NCBI GenBank assembly: GCA_004020545.1
Contig: SAQE01000004.1
Location: 160,500-224,499 of the forward strand
DNA: 64,000 nt
Direction of reading: 5' to 3'
From: Mesorhizobium sp.
GTDB lineage: Bacteria > Pseudomonadota > Alphaproteobacteria > Rhizobiales > Rhizobiaceae
Within the stretch, counting starts at the first letter, position 1. Each line of letters begins with the position of its first letter. A model generated the notes under the pieces. That model was not told the origin of the DNA. It saw nothing but the letters and a program-made list of their open reading frames with translations, and searched no databases. Position numbers and translations under genes: made by a program. Below are positions 43,549 to 52,346 of this stretch, piece by piece.

Positions 43549-45462
43549 GTGAACCCGAAGCCCGATACGCCACTTCTCGATAAGGTCCGCATTCCCGCGG
43601 ATTTGCGGGCGCTCGACGAAAGCGAACTGCCGCAACTGGCGACCGAGCTGCGCGCCGAACTGATCGACGCCGTTTCGCACACCGGCGGCCATCTCGGCGC
43701 TGGCCTCGGCGTGGTCGAGCTGACGGTTGCGCTGCACTATGTCTTCAACACGCCGGAAGACAGGTTGATCTGGGACGTCGGCCACCAGGCCTATCCGCAC
43801 AAGATCCTGACCGGCCGTCGCGACCGCATCCGTACGCTGCGCCAGGAGGGTGGCCTCTCCGGCTTTACGCGGCGAGCCGAGAGCGAATACGACCCCTTCG
43901 GCGCCGCGCACTCCTCGACCTCGATTTCCGCCGGTCTCGGCATGGCCATGGGCCGCGACCTTTCCGGTGGCCGCAACAATGTCATCGCCGTCATCGGCGA
44001 CGGTGCGATGTCGGCCGGCATGGCCTATGAGGCGATGAACAACGCCGGCGCGCTCGACGCCCGTCTGATCGTCATCCTCAACGACAACGACATGTCGATC
44101 GCCCCGCCGACCGGCGCGATGAGCGCCTATCTGGCGAGGCTCGCCTCCGGCAAGACCTATCTCGGCCTGCGCGATTTCGGCAAGAAGCTGACCTCCTATT
44201 TCGGCAAGCGCGCCGACCGCGCCATCACGCGCGCCGTCGAGCACGCGCGCGGCTACGTCACCGGCGGAACGCTGTTCGAGGAGATGGGCTTCTACCACAT
44301 CGGCCCGATCGACGGACACAATCTCGAGCACCTGATCCCGGTGCTGAAGAACGTCCGCGACAATGCCGACGGCCCGGTGCTGATCCATGTCGTGACCCAG
44401 AAGGGCAAGGGCTACGCTCCGGCGGAAGCCGCCGCCGACAAATATCACGGCGTCAACAAGTTCGACGTCATCACCGGCGCGCAGGCCAAGGCCCCGGCCA
44501 ATGCGCCGAGCTACACCAAGGTATTCGCCGAAAGCCTGATCCAGGAGGCCCGCGAGGACGATCGCATCGTGGCGATCACCGCCGCCATGCCGAGCGGCAC
44601 CGGCCTCGATCTCTTCGGCGAGGTGTTCCCGGCCAGGACCTTCGATGTCGGCATCGCCGAGCAGCACGCGGTGACCTTCGCCGCCGGCCTCGCCACCGAA
44701 GGCTACAAGCCGTTCGCAGCCATCTATTCGACCTTCCTGCAGCGCGCCTACGACCAGGTCGTGCATGACGTGGCGATCCAGAAGCTGCCGGTGCGCTTCC
44801 CGATCGACCGCGCCGGCTTCGTCGGCGCCGATGGTGCCACCCATTGCGGCGCCTTCGACACGACCTTCCTCGCCTCGCTGCCCGGCTTCGTCGTCATGGC
44901 CGCCGCCGACGAGGCGGAGCTCCGCCACATGGTGCGCACCGCCGCCCAATATGACGGCGGCCCGATCGCTTTCCGCTATCCGCGCGGCAACGGCGTCGGC
45001 GTCGACATGCCGGAGCGCGGTTCGATGCTCGAAATCGGCAAGGGACGCATCCTGAAGGAAGGCACCAAGGTCGCGCTTCTCTCCTTCGGCACGCGGCTGC
45101 AGGATTGCCTGCTGGCGGCGGAAGAGCTCGGCGCGGCCGGCCTCTCCACCACCGTTGCCGATGCCCGCTTCGCCAAGCCGCTGGACGAGGATCTGATCCG
45201 CCGCCTCGCGCGCTCGCATGAGGTTCTTGTGACGGTGGAGGAGGGCGCGGTCGGCGGCTTCGCCAGCCATGTGCTGCATTTCCTCGCCCATGAAGGCCTG
45301 CTGGAAAACGGCCTCAAGGTCCGCCCGCTGGTCTTGCCCGACGAATTCACCGATCACGCCAAGCCGGAAAAAATGTATGCCGACGCAGGCCTCGACGCGG
45401 CCGGCATCGTGGGCACGGTCTTTGCCGCGCTCGGCCATGGCGTTCAGGCGCAGCGCGCCTGA
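43549..45462 (+). CDS. dxs: 1-deoxy-D-xylulose-5-phosphate synthase
   Basis: This thiamine-diphosphate enzyme joins pyruvate and glyceraldehyde-3-phosphate, the entry to the MEP isoprenoid pathway whose last enzyme, IspH, is encoded at 61439. It has 637 residues with [32 protein letters not shown] (ThDP-binding motif) and [18 protein letters not shown]. The start is GTG at 43549, consistent with the family N-terminus ([16 protein letters not shown]). The usual downstream partner tlyA follows after two small inserts. Confidence 0.96.
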   Translation: MNPKPDTPLLDKVRIPADLRALDESELPQLATELRAELIDAVSHTGGHLGAGLGVVELTVALHYVFNTPEDRLIWDVGHQAYPHKILTGRRDRIRTLRQEGGLSGFTRRAESEYDPFGAAHSSTSISAGLGMAMGRDLSGGRNNVIAVIGDGAMSAGMAYEAMNNAGALDARLIVILNDNDMSIAPPTGAMSAYLARLASGKTYLGLRDFGKKLTSYFGKRADRAITRAVEHARGYVTGGTLFEEMGFYHIGPIDGHNLEHLIPVLKNVRDNADGPVLIHVVTQKGKGYAPAEAAADKYHGVNKFDVITGAQAKAPANAPSYTKVFAESLIQEAREDDRIVAITAAMPSGTGLDLFGEVFPARTFDVGIAEQHAVTFAAGLATEGYKPFAAIYSTFLQRAYDQVVHDVAIQKLPVRFPIDRAGFVGADGATHCGAFDTTFLASLPGFVVMAAADEAELRHMVRTAAQYDGGPIAFRYPRGNGVGVDMPERGSMLEIGKGRILKEGTKVALLSFGTRLQDCLLAAEELGAAGLSTTVADARFAKPLDEDLIRRLARSHEVLVTVEEGAVGGFASHVLHFLAHEGLLENGLKVRPLVLPDEFTDHAKPEKMYADAGLDAAGIVGTVFAALGHGVQAQRA

Positions 45463-45504
45463 ATCCAATTCTCAAATCGCTGAATCTGTTTGCCGGCTTT
45501 GGAA

Positions 45505-45548
45505 GCAATTCCAGCAAAAGTGCACGGTGGTTTTGCGTCCGGAATTGC
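45505..45548. repeat. RIME-like palindrome (copy 5)
   Basis: GCAATTCC...GGAATTGC arms with inner GCAAAAGTGCACGGTGGTTTTGC-like sequence, 43 bases after the dxs stop. I see no second stem nearby. Confidence 0.88.
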
Positions 45549-45670
45549 GTTAAACCGGAAATCGTAACTCATTGTTAACGCTTCCGTTTGGCGGTTCGGT
45601 TACCCTGTCTTTTGGCCGATTTTCAACGGCGCCCTGCTAAGACCTTGGTCCTTAGGCGGGGATAAGAACA

Positions 45671-45955
45671 ATGAAATCGTTCCTGAGTGGCATGGCCCTT
45701 GCGATGGCCATGACCGCGCCGGCGGCAGCCGAAACACGTTACGACCGCAACCTCGAGAAGGCGGTGGTCGAGATCGTCGCCGGCAAGATGGGCGATATCC
45801 GTGGCGGTTTCTCCTACAAGCAGGTCCCTCAACTGGTTGTGCTGCCGGAAGCGGCGCCGGCCGCGCCCGCTACGGTCGAGCCGCGCAAGCAGGCGTCCAA
45901 CAATGACGGCCTGATGCCGGCCGTCGAGCGCCCGGTCTCGCGGACGGTCTTCTAA
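45671..45955 (+). CDS. Small exported protein of unknown function
   Basis: The gene encodes 94 residues. The signal peptide MKSFLSGMALAMAMTAPAAA precedes a mature chain of ~74 residues starting ETRYDRNLEKAVVEIVAGKMGDIRGGF, then a Pro/Ala-rich linker and tail. It overlaps the convergent GFA gene by 4 bases at the stops. I do not recognise a family, but the start region (GGGGATAAGAACA ATG) and signal peptide support a real gene. Confidence 0.72.
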   Translation: MKSFLSGMALAMAMTAPAAAETRYDRNLEKAVVEIVAGKMGDIRGGFSYKQVPQLVVLPEAAPAAPATVEPRKQASNNDGLMPAVERPVSRTVF

Positions 45956-46353
45956 AACCACATATCGCGCACGCAGCGGCCGTCGCGCGGCAGGTCGTCG
46001 AAGCTGTTGAGACCGTCGAAATGGTCGATCGGCAGGTCGGCGACGGCCTCCGGCGGTGCCAGCCTGACATTGACGGCGATGCGCGTACGGCCGCTCGAAC
46101 TGGACCGCAGGCCGCGCCAGGCGAGCACGCAGGCGCAGGTCGGGCAGAACAATATCTCGAGCGCGGGTTCTGCCACTTCGGCGCGCGTATAGGAACGCAT
46201 TGGTCCCGCGATGCGGATGCGCTCGTCGGCATAGTCGTAGGCCCAGAGCGTGCCGTAGCGGCGGCAAAGCGTGCAGTTGCAGGCCGTGATCGGCCCCGGA
46301 TCGCCTTCCAGGGTCCAGTGCGCGGCGCCGCAATGGCAGGTTCCCTTCAGCAT
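45952..46353 (-). CDS. GFA-family protein (CENP-V/GFA zinc fold)
   Basis: The protein has 133 residues. The zinc-binding pattern of glutathione-dependent formaldehyde-activating-type proteins is visible: GTCHCGAAHW, CNCTLCRRYG and FCPTCACVLAW. The family binds two zinc ions; for most bacterial members the substrate is not established, so the name does not prove formaldehyde metabolism. The start is fixed by MLKGTCHCG at 46353. It lies on the opposite strand between dxs and tlyA. Confidence 0.88.
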   Translation of the reverse strand: MLKGTCHCGAAHWTLEGDPGPITACNCTLCRRYGTLWAYDYADERIRIAGPMRSYTRAEVAEPALEILFCPTCACVLAWRGLRSSSSGRTRIAVNVRLAPPEAVADLPIDHFDGLNSFDDLPRDGRCVRDMWF

Positions 46354-46461
46354 TGCCTCTTCCTCCGGCCGGGGTGAAATCGCCCAGCATTCTGCCGCGC
46401 TTCGCGCTATATTCAACAGGCTCCCATTGCCTTCGCGCCCGGCTTTCGCCAATGAAGGCCG

Positions 46462-47235
46462 ATGAGTTCCCCTGTGCCAGCCAGCGCGCGCCTCAGGCTC
46501 GACGAACTGCTCGTCGAGCGGGGCCTGTTTGCCAGCCGCTCGCGCGCCCGCGACGCGATCGAGCGCGGCACGGTCGCGGTCAACGGCGCGGTCGCCCGCA
46601 AGCCTGGCCAAGCCGTCGCACCGGACTGCCGTGTCGCCATTGACGATCCGGCGCAGGCTTACGTCTCGCGCGCGGCGCTCAAGCTGATCGCCGGCCTCGA
46701 CCGTTTCGGCCTCGATCCCTCGGGCAGCGAAGCGCTCGATATCGGCGCTTCGACCGGCGGCTTCACCCAGGTGCTGCTCGAACGCGGCGCCGCCCATGTC
46801 ACGGCGATCGATGTCGGCCATGGCCAGATCCATCCCGATATTGCCGGCGATCCGCGGGTGACGGTGATCGAGGGGCTGAACGCCCGCGATTTGACGACCA
46901 CCGATCTCGGCGGCCGTATCCCGGATTTCCTGGTCTGCGATGTCAGCTTCATTTCTCTGAAACTGGCGCTGCCGCCGGCGCTTGCGTTGGCGGACGAGGG
47001 CGCCAGCGCGCTGCTGCTCGTCAAGCCGCAGTTCGAAGCCGGCCGCGAAGCGATCGGCAAGGGCGGGCTGCTCAGGGATCCGAGCGCGGCCGAGCGTATC
47101 GCAGTCGATCTGCGCGACTGGCTTGCCGGCATTTCCGGCTGGCGTGTGCTCGGGCTGCACCCTTCGCCGATCGAAGGCGGCGACGGCAATCGCGAGTTCC
47201 TGCTCGGCGCGGTCAAGGACGCGGGATCGAAATGA
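46462..47235 (+). CDS. tlyA: TlyA-family rRNA 2'-O-methyltransferase
   Basis: The protein has 257 residues. An S4 RNA-binding domain (~9-70; RLDELLVERGLFASRSRARDAIERGTVAVNG) is fused to an FtsJ-type methyltransferase with LDIGASTGGFTQVLLERGA (SAM site), CDVSFISL and VKPQFEAGRE. Known TlyA proteins methylate 16S/23S rRNA riboses; the old name hemolysin is misleading. Its stop overlaps the next start by 4 bases. Its neighbourhood with dxs is conserved in many bacteria. Confidence 0.93.
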   Translation: MSSPVPASARLRLDELLVERGLFASRSRARDAIERGTVAVNGAVARKPGQAVAPDCRVAIDDPAQAYVSRAALKLIAGLDRFGLDPSGSEALDIGASTGGFTQVLLERGAAHVTAIDVGHGQIHPDIAGDPRVTVIEGLNARDLTTTDLGGRIPDFLVCDVSFISLKLALPPALALADEGASALLLVKPQFEAGREAIGKGGLLRDPSAAERIAVDLRDWLAGISGWRVLGLHPSPIEGGDGNREFLLGAVKDAGSK

Positions 47236-48473
47236 GCGCGCGCTTCACCATCGCCAGGCTCGGTTCGCAAGGCGACGGCATCGCCGGCACCGAAGGCGGC
47301 GAGGTCTTCATCCCGTTCACGCTGCCGGGCGAAACCGTCACCGCCGCGCGCCAGAAGGACCGCGCGACGCTGGTGTCGGTGCTGGAGGCGTCACCGCTCA
47401 GGATCGATCCGGCCTGCCGCCATTTCACCGAATGCGGCGGCTGCGCCCTGCAGCATTTCGAGGCCGAAGCCTATCGGCAGTGGAAGCGCGAGCGGGTCGC
47501 GCAGGCGCTGAAGGGCAAGGGCATCGCTTGCGAGGTCGACGCGCTGGTGCCTTGCGCGCCGCACACGCGCCGCCGCGTCGTCTTCAGCGCTCGGCGCACC
47601 GAAGGAGGCATGGTGCTTGGCTTCGTGCGCGCGCTCTCCTCCGAGATCATCCCGATCGAGGAATGCCCGATCTCGCTGCCGTCGATCGTTGCGTCCCTCG
47701 ATCGCTTGCGCAGGCTTGCCGATCTGGTTTGCGCCACGCCGAAGGCCTTCCACATGACGGTGACCGTCACGGCGTCCGGCCTCGATGTCGCCGTCCAGGA
47801 CGCCGGCAGGCTTGGCGAAAACCAGCGCCGCATCGCCTCCAATTTCGTGATGGCCGAAGGCTTGGCGAGGCTTTCCGTCGACGGCGAGGTCATCGTCGAG
47901 CCCAAGAAGCCGGTGGTGCAGTTCGGTTCGGTCGCCGTCGCCGTGCCGCCCGGCGCCTTCCTGCAGGCGACGGAGGCGGCCGAGCAGACGATGGCCGGTC
48001 TCGTCGGCCGGCATCTGTCGCGCGCCAGAAAGGTCGCCGACCTCTTCGCCGGCTGCGGCAGCTTCGCGCTCAGGCTCGCGGCGAAGTCGGAGGTCCATGC
48101 CGTCGAAGGTGACGCACCGGCGCTTGCCGCGCTCGACCGCGCCTTCCGTTTTGCCAGCGGCCTCAAGCGGGTGACCGGCGAACGCCGCGACCTCTTCCGG
48201 CGGCCGCTGACCTTCAAGGAATTGAACGGCTTCGATGGCCTCGTCTTCGACCCGCCGCGCGCCGGCGCGGAGGACCAGTCGAAGCAGATCGCCCGCTCCG
48301 AAGTGCCGCTGGTCGCGGCCGTGTCCTGCAATCCGGTGACGCTGGCGCGGGACCTGCGCATCCTTCTCGACGGCGGCTATCAACTGAAGAGCGTGACGCC
48401 GATCGACCAGTTCCTGTGGTCGCCGCATGTCGAGGCCGTCGCGCTGCTGGAGAAGCCGAAGCGGCGGCGGTAG
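47232..48473 (+). CDS. Iron-sulfur RNA (uracil-C5) methyltransferase, TrmA/RlmD family
   Basis: The protein has 413 residues. A short TRAM-like N-terminus is followed by the iron-sulfur cysteines (CRHFTECGGCALQH, with a further CP near residue 138), the SAM site (VADLFAGCGSFALRLA) and the catalytic Cys in VSCNPVTLARDL. The enzyme methylates a uridine of 23S rRNA or tRNA; which position cannot be told. The ATGA overlap with tlyA means the two RNA methyltransferases are made together. Confidence 0.92.
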   Translation: MSARFTIARLGSQGDGIAGTEGGEVFIPFTLPGETVTAARQKDRATLVSVLEASPLRIDPACRHFTECGGCALQHFEAEAYRQWKRERVAQALKGKGIACEVDALVPCAPHTRRRVVFSARRTEGGMVLGFVRALSSEIIPIEECPISLPSIVASLDRLRRLADLVCATPKAFHMTVTVTASGLDVAVQDAGRLGENQRRIASNFVMAEGLARLSVDGEVIVEPKKPVVQFGSVAVAVPPGAFLQATEAAEQTMAGLVGRHLSRARKVADLFAGCGSFALRLAAKSEVHAVEGDAPALAALDRAFRFASGLKRVTGERRDLFRRPLTFKELNGFDGLVFDPPRAGAEDQSKQIARSEVPLVAAVSCNPVTLARDLRILLDGGYQLKSVTPIDQFLWSPHVEAVALLEKPKRRR

Positions 48474-48643
48474 TTCACGACCGCCGCTTCGCAAGAAGTT
48501 TTCTGAAGCCTCTGTTCTTTCGACGAAATTGCGCCCTAAAGCCGCCTTTATGCGGGCTCTTAATTTTGCGCTGTTAGGGAAACATTCCTGCCTCTCCGGC
48601 GTTAATGTTCTGGAGGGATGCCGGATAGGGATAGCGGATTGCC

Positions 48644-51406
48644 ATGCAGACGCTTCAGAAATTCCTCGGCCTCGTCGTCATTCTCATCTTTTTCGCGGTC
48701 AGCGCCGCAACCGGGGCGCTGGCGCAAGGTGAAAAGCGTCTAGCCTTCGTCATCGGCAATGGCTCTTACAAGACCGGCGAACTCGCGACGGCCGCCAATG
48801 ACGCCGGCCTGATCGCACAGACATTGCAGGCCGCCGGGTTCGATGTGGTCGGCGCGCGTGACGTAGACCAGGACTCGCTGCGCGGCGCATTCCGCGATTT
48901 CATGGGCAAGGTGTCGGCCGCCGGTCCTGACGCCGTCGTTTTCATCTATCTCGCTGGGCATGGTGTGCAGTTCGAGGGCGAGAACTACTTCCTTCCGATC
49001 GATGCTCAGATCGCCAATCCGGCCGATGTCCCGCTTCAGGCGATGCGGATCTCCGACGTCACCAGGTCGCTGTCCGGGCTGCCGACAAAGGTCAATATCG
49101 TCGTGCTCGACGCGGCGCGGCCAAATCCGTTCCCGCAGTTGAAAGAGCCGCTGGCCGGTGGCCTTGCATTGGTCGATCCCGATCCGAACATGCTGATTGC
49201 CTTCAACGCCGCTCCCGGAACCGTAGCGCCGGAGGGCAAAGGCCCCTACGGAGCCTACGCCCAAGCGCTGGCCGAGATGATGCGCGAAGGCGGCCTGTCG
49301 CTGCAGGACGTGTTCGACCGCACGCGGCTGCGTGTCAGCGAAGTCACGCAAGGCGGGGAACTGCCATGGAGCGCTTCGAAGATCACCGTGCCTTTCGTTT
49401 TCTTCGAACGCAGCGCGGAAGCTCCCCCGCCCAAGGTTTCGGCCGCGGAGACCCGCGCGATGCGGACCAGGCCGATTCGCGATTTCGGCGCCCATGAGGC
49501 CTATTTTGCGGCCCTCGAGCGCGACACGATGCGCGGCTACGAGGATTTCCTCGACGTCTATCCGCACGATCCGATGGCCAAGCGTGTGCGCGCCATCCTG
49601 GCGGCCCGGCGTGAGGCGATCACCTGGCGTGAGACCTGGATGACAGACACGCCTGAAGCCTACTGGTCCTATCTGGAGCGCTATCCGCACGGCCCGCATG
49701 CCTGGGACGCGCGCCGCCGGCTGGAGCATTTCGATGCCGAGCTGGAGCCGCCGGCGAGCTTCACCGTCATCGTCTATGACGTGTCGCCGCCGCCGGAGGA
49801 GGAAATCATCTATATCGCCCGGCCGGTGCTCTATTTCGACGACCCCGATTTCGATTTCGAGCCGCCGCCGCCGATCACTGTGATCTTCCTGTCGCCGCCG
49901 CCGCCGGATTTTGTCGTGCTTGAGCCACCGCCGCCGCCGGTTGACGTCTTCGTCCTGCCGACGCCGGTGTTCGTGCCGATACCCGTGTTCGTCAACCCGC
50001 CGCGCCACATCGTGCCGCCGCCGAACGACATCATCTTCAACAACATCCACAACACGACCGTCATCAACAACATCAACACGACGATCAGAAACGAGACCAT
50101 CAATCAGGCCGCGCAGCCGAGCGGCAATACTCAGGTTGGCGTCACCACAGGCCAGAAGACGCTCGGAGGCGCCGTTGGTGCCCGCGCGGATGCGCTGGCG
50201 GCCAAGGTTGCGCTGCCGCCGCTGCTGAAGAAGAGGGCGGCGGTATCCGGTCAGGCCCAGTCCAGGCAACAGGTCGGCTTGCCACCGAAGCCCGGCCAGC
50301 GTGTTATCCAGGGTCAGCAGCCAGGCGCCGCGACTCCGCAGCCGGAGACCCAGTCCGCGACCGGCAAGCTGTCGCGCGACCACGCCCTGCCCGGAGCTGA
50401 CGGCAAAAAGCTGCCGCTCGTCAACGGCAAGCCGGCGCTCAACGGCCAGAATTTGTCAGGCAACAGGTTCAGGAAGCAGCTCGGAAAGCAAGGCATCGCG
50501 GGCGGCAACCAAGAGGCGACGGGAAATGCCGGTGCCACCGTGACCGGAGAGCAGGGCACGGATCAGCGGAAGGGCAAGAAGTTCCGCAAGCTGCCGACCG
50601 TCAACGGTGCGCCGGCCGACAACGAGCTGAGCGCGCAGGAGAGGTTCAGGAAGAACAATCCCAATGCGTTCTCCGACCAGAACACCGGCAAACCGAAAAA
50701 GCTGAAGCGCAAGGATTTGTCCGCCGGCCAGTCCGTGGTCGAACCGAGCGATCAGGGCCCGGTCAGCGGAAACGAGAAGGGCAGGAAGTTCCGCAAGTTG
50801 CCGACAGTCAACGGTGCGCCGGCCGAAAATCGCCCGAGCGTGCGGGAACGGCTGAGGAAGAACAATCCGGATGAGCTCTCCGAGCAGAACATCGGCAGAC
50901 CGAGAAAGCTGCTGCGCAGGGATTTGTCGGGCGGCGAGTCCTTTGTCGAACCGGATCAGGGCTCGGCCAACAGGGTCGACAGGGGCAGGAAGTTCCGCAG
51001 ACTGCCGACCGTCAGCGGTGAGCCGACCGACAACGAACCGAGCGTGCAGAAGCGGCTCAGGAGGAACAATCCGTCAGTGTTCTCCAATGAGGGCTCGGCC
51101 GGCGGGAACGAGGGGGGCAGGAAGTTCCGCAGGCTGCAGAGCGAAGAAGGGTCCGGCGGCCCGGAGGTCAACGTCCAGCGCAACTTCAAGGTCAACAGGC
51201 CGAACGAGAATGCGCAGCGCCAGTTCAGGCAGGAAAGGCCGAGCGAGCAGATGCTCCGGCCGCGGAGATCGGAGCCGAAGCCGGAATTCCGTGCTGAGCC
51301 GAGACCGCAGATGCAAGAGCGGCGTGTCCCGCAGGAGCAGCCGCAGCCGCAGTTCAAGAAGAAGCGGTCTTGCGGACAGCCGGACGAACCGGCTTGCCAG
51401 CAATAG
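48644..51406 (+). CDS. Exported caspase-fold protein lacking its catalytic cysteine, with tandem repeats
   Basis: The gene encodes 920 residues. A signal peptide (1-28, ...GALA) precedes a caspase/C14 p20-like domain (~30-255): KRLAFVIGNGSYK, then the catalytic His106 in YLAGHGVQ. The expected DACR reads DAAR (Ala158, codon GCG), so no peptidase activity is expected. Then come a helical SEL1-like or TPR-like stretch (AYFAALERDTMRGYEDFLDVYPHDP), a Pro-rich section (380-450), a basic Gln/Asn-rich part and about 3.5 tandem repeats of ~68 residues (645-830). The tail is highly charged. Probably periplasmic or secreted scaffold. The gene stands alone. Confidence 0.85.
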   Translation: MQTLQKFLGLVVILIFFAVSAATGALAQGEKRLAFVIGNGSYKTGELATAANDAGLIAQTLQAAGFDVVGARDVDQDSLRGAFRDFMGKVSAAGPDAVVFIYLAGHGVQFEGENYFLPIDAQIANPADVPLQAMRISDVTRSLSGLPTKVNIVVLDAARPNPFPQLKEPLAGGLALVDPDPNMLIAFNAAPGTVAPEGKGPYGAYAQALAEMMREGGLSLQDVFDRTRLRVSEVTQGGELPWSASKITVPFVFFERSAEAPPPKVSAAETRAMRTRPIRDFGAHEAYFAALERDTMRGYEDFLDVYPHDPMAKRVRAILAARREAITWRETWMTDTPEAYWSYLERYPHGPHAWDARRRLEHFDAELEPPASFTVIVYDVSPPPEEEIIYIARPVLYFDDPDFDFEPPPPITVIFLSPPPPDFVVLEPPPPPVDVFVLPTPVFVPIPVFVNPPRHIVPPPNDIIFNNIHNTTVINNINTTIRNETINQAAQPSGNTQVGVTTGQKTLGGAVGARADALAAKVALPPLLKKRAAVSGQAQSRQQVGLPPKPGQRVIQGQQPGAATPQPETQSATGKLSRDHALPGADGKKLPLVNGKPALNGQNLSGNRFRKQLGKQGIAGGNQEATGNAGATVTGEQGTDQRKGKKFRKLPTVNGAPADNELSAQERFRKNNPNAFSDQNTGKPKKLKRKDLSAGQSVVEPSDQGPVSGNEKGRKFRKLPTVNGAPAENRPSVRERLRKNNPDELSEQNIGRPRKLLRRDLSGGESFVEPDQGSANRVDRGRKFRRLPTVSGEPTDNEPSVQKRLRRNNPSVFSNEGSAGGNEGGRKFRRLQSEEGSGGPEVNVQRNFKVNRPNENAQRQFRQERPSEQMLRPRRSEPKPEFRAEPRPQMQERRVPQEQPQPQFKKKRSCGQPDEPACQQ
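50576..51130 (+). repeat. Tandem ~205-base coding repeats in the caspase-like gene
   Basis: Units begin at KKFRKLPTVNG (residue 645), RKFRKLPTVNG (714), RKFRRLPTVSG (782) and a last partial RKFRRL (826): spacings of 69, 68 and 44 codons. Each unit continues with RxRxNNP and a RKLxRxDLS segment. The copies have drifted, so they are not recent. Confidence 0.88.
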
Positions 51407-51542
51407 GCCGTCGAGCAGCTATTCATGGGCCGGACTTCCGGCCCATGAATTGGTAAGGCAGGGGTATCTGTGGACAGACCCGTAAAGGCTGGTCCGCTCC
51501 AGGCTATGCGGGCCGCTCAGTCTACGAGCCAGGCGGCATTCG

Positions 51543-52232
51543 TCAGGTTTTCGGCGTGCCGCCGCGCTGGTTGATCGACACCCAGATGTTCGGGTTCTGC
51601 TGCGACTGACGCTTCAGGAAATAATAGCCGGTCGCGTTCCAGGGCCTGACCTCGTCGACCAGATTGTCGAGGACGAGATCGCCCTTGTCGGTCTTCACCG
51701 TCAGGATGGTGTGCCCCTCATTGTTCAGGTCGCGCACCACCGTCATCAGCAGCGCTTGCCTCGGAAACCCCGCTTCCATGAGCAGCTTGCGCTTGTAGAG
51801 CGCGTAGATCTTGCAGTCGCCCTTGCCGTCCACCGGATAGTCCCAGTGGTCCATCATCGTGCCCCAGTGATCGTAATTGCTGACGGGCTTGATGGCGCGG
51901 TTCGCCTTCTGATTTACGCGCTTGAGGGTGCGCATGTTCTGCGCGGTCAACTTGACGTTCGTGGCCTGCAGGGCAGGCACTTTGCACTCTTTTGGCCGGC
52001 GATGGCAGAAATCGAGCCAGCCGTAAGGGACGCTGGTGCGTCCTCCAACTGTGGCGGAGTGCAGGTCGACTGTGATTGGCTTCATCGTCGGCGGACTCGA
52101 TGGCCGCTTGAACAATGTCGACTGCGCCGCCGCCGGGCCGACAGACAGCGCCGTGGCGCCGATCAACGAGAAAAGGCCAAGCAGGAAAGAAGAGGTCAGG
52201 ACGCCAGACGAACGCTGCACTGCCAACACCAC
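51543..52232 (-). CDS. Transglutaminase-like cysteine peptidase (BTLCP/DUF920)
   Basis: The protein has 229 residues with an N-terminal signal region ending near GPAAAQ (residue ~37). The transglutaminase-like triad is visible: Cys in GKGDCKIYALYKRKLL, His in NNEGHTILTV and Asp in GDLVLDNLVDEV. The family is the bacterial transglutaminase-like cysteine proteinase group, periplasmic, including LapG; here there is no LapD partner nearby, so a LapG role is unproven. The start at 52232 (ATG) is the longest; a later one would cut the signal. Confidence 0.87.
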   Translation of the reverse strand: MVLAVQRSSGVLTSSFLLGLFSLIGATALSVGPAAAQSTLFKRPSSPPTMKPITVDLHSATVGGRTSVPYGWLDFCHRRPKECKVPALQATNVKLTAQNMRTLKRVNQKANRAIKPVSNYDHWGTMMDHWDYPVDGKGDCKIYALYKRKLLMEAGFPRQALLMTVVRDLNNEGHTILTVKTDKGDLVLDNLVDEVRPWNATGYYFLKRQSQQNPNIWVSINQRGGTPKT

Positions 52233-52346
52233 CGCAACGAGAAGACTGGCGACGAGTTAATGCGGAAACGCCGGCCAACGCAATTGAACAATTAATAATC
52301 TGCTAACACGATCGTGTTCGCTGCTGGCGCTGTCCGTCCCTATGTC

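Noticed and set aside
43531-45468. Minus-strand open frame of 645 codons opposite dxs
   Set aside because: It is the antisense mirror of a high-GC gene; the plus strand encodes a full Dxs with all motifs.
51543-52232. LapG-type biofilm protease
   Set aside because: The Cys/His/Asp triad fits the broader BTLCP family, but no lapD or large adhesin gene is nearby to support LapG.
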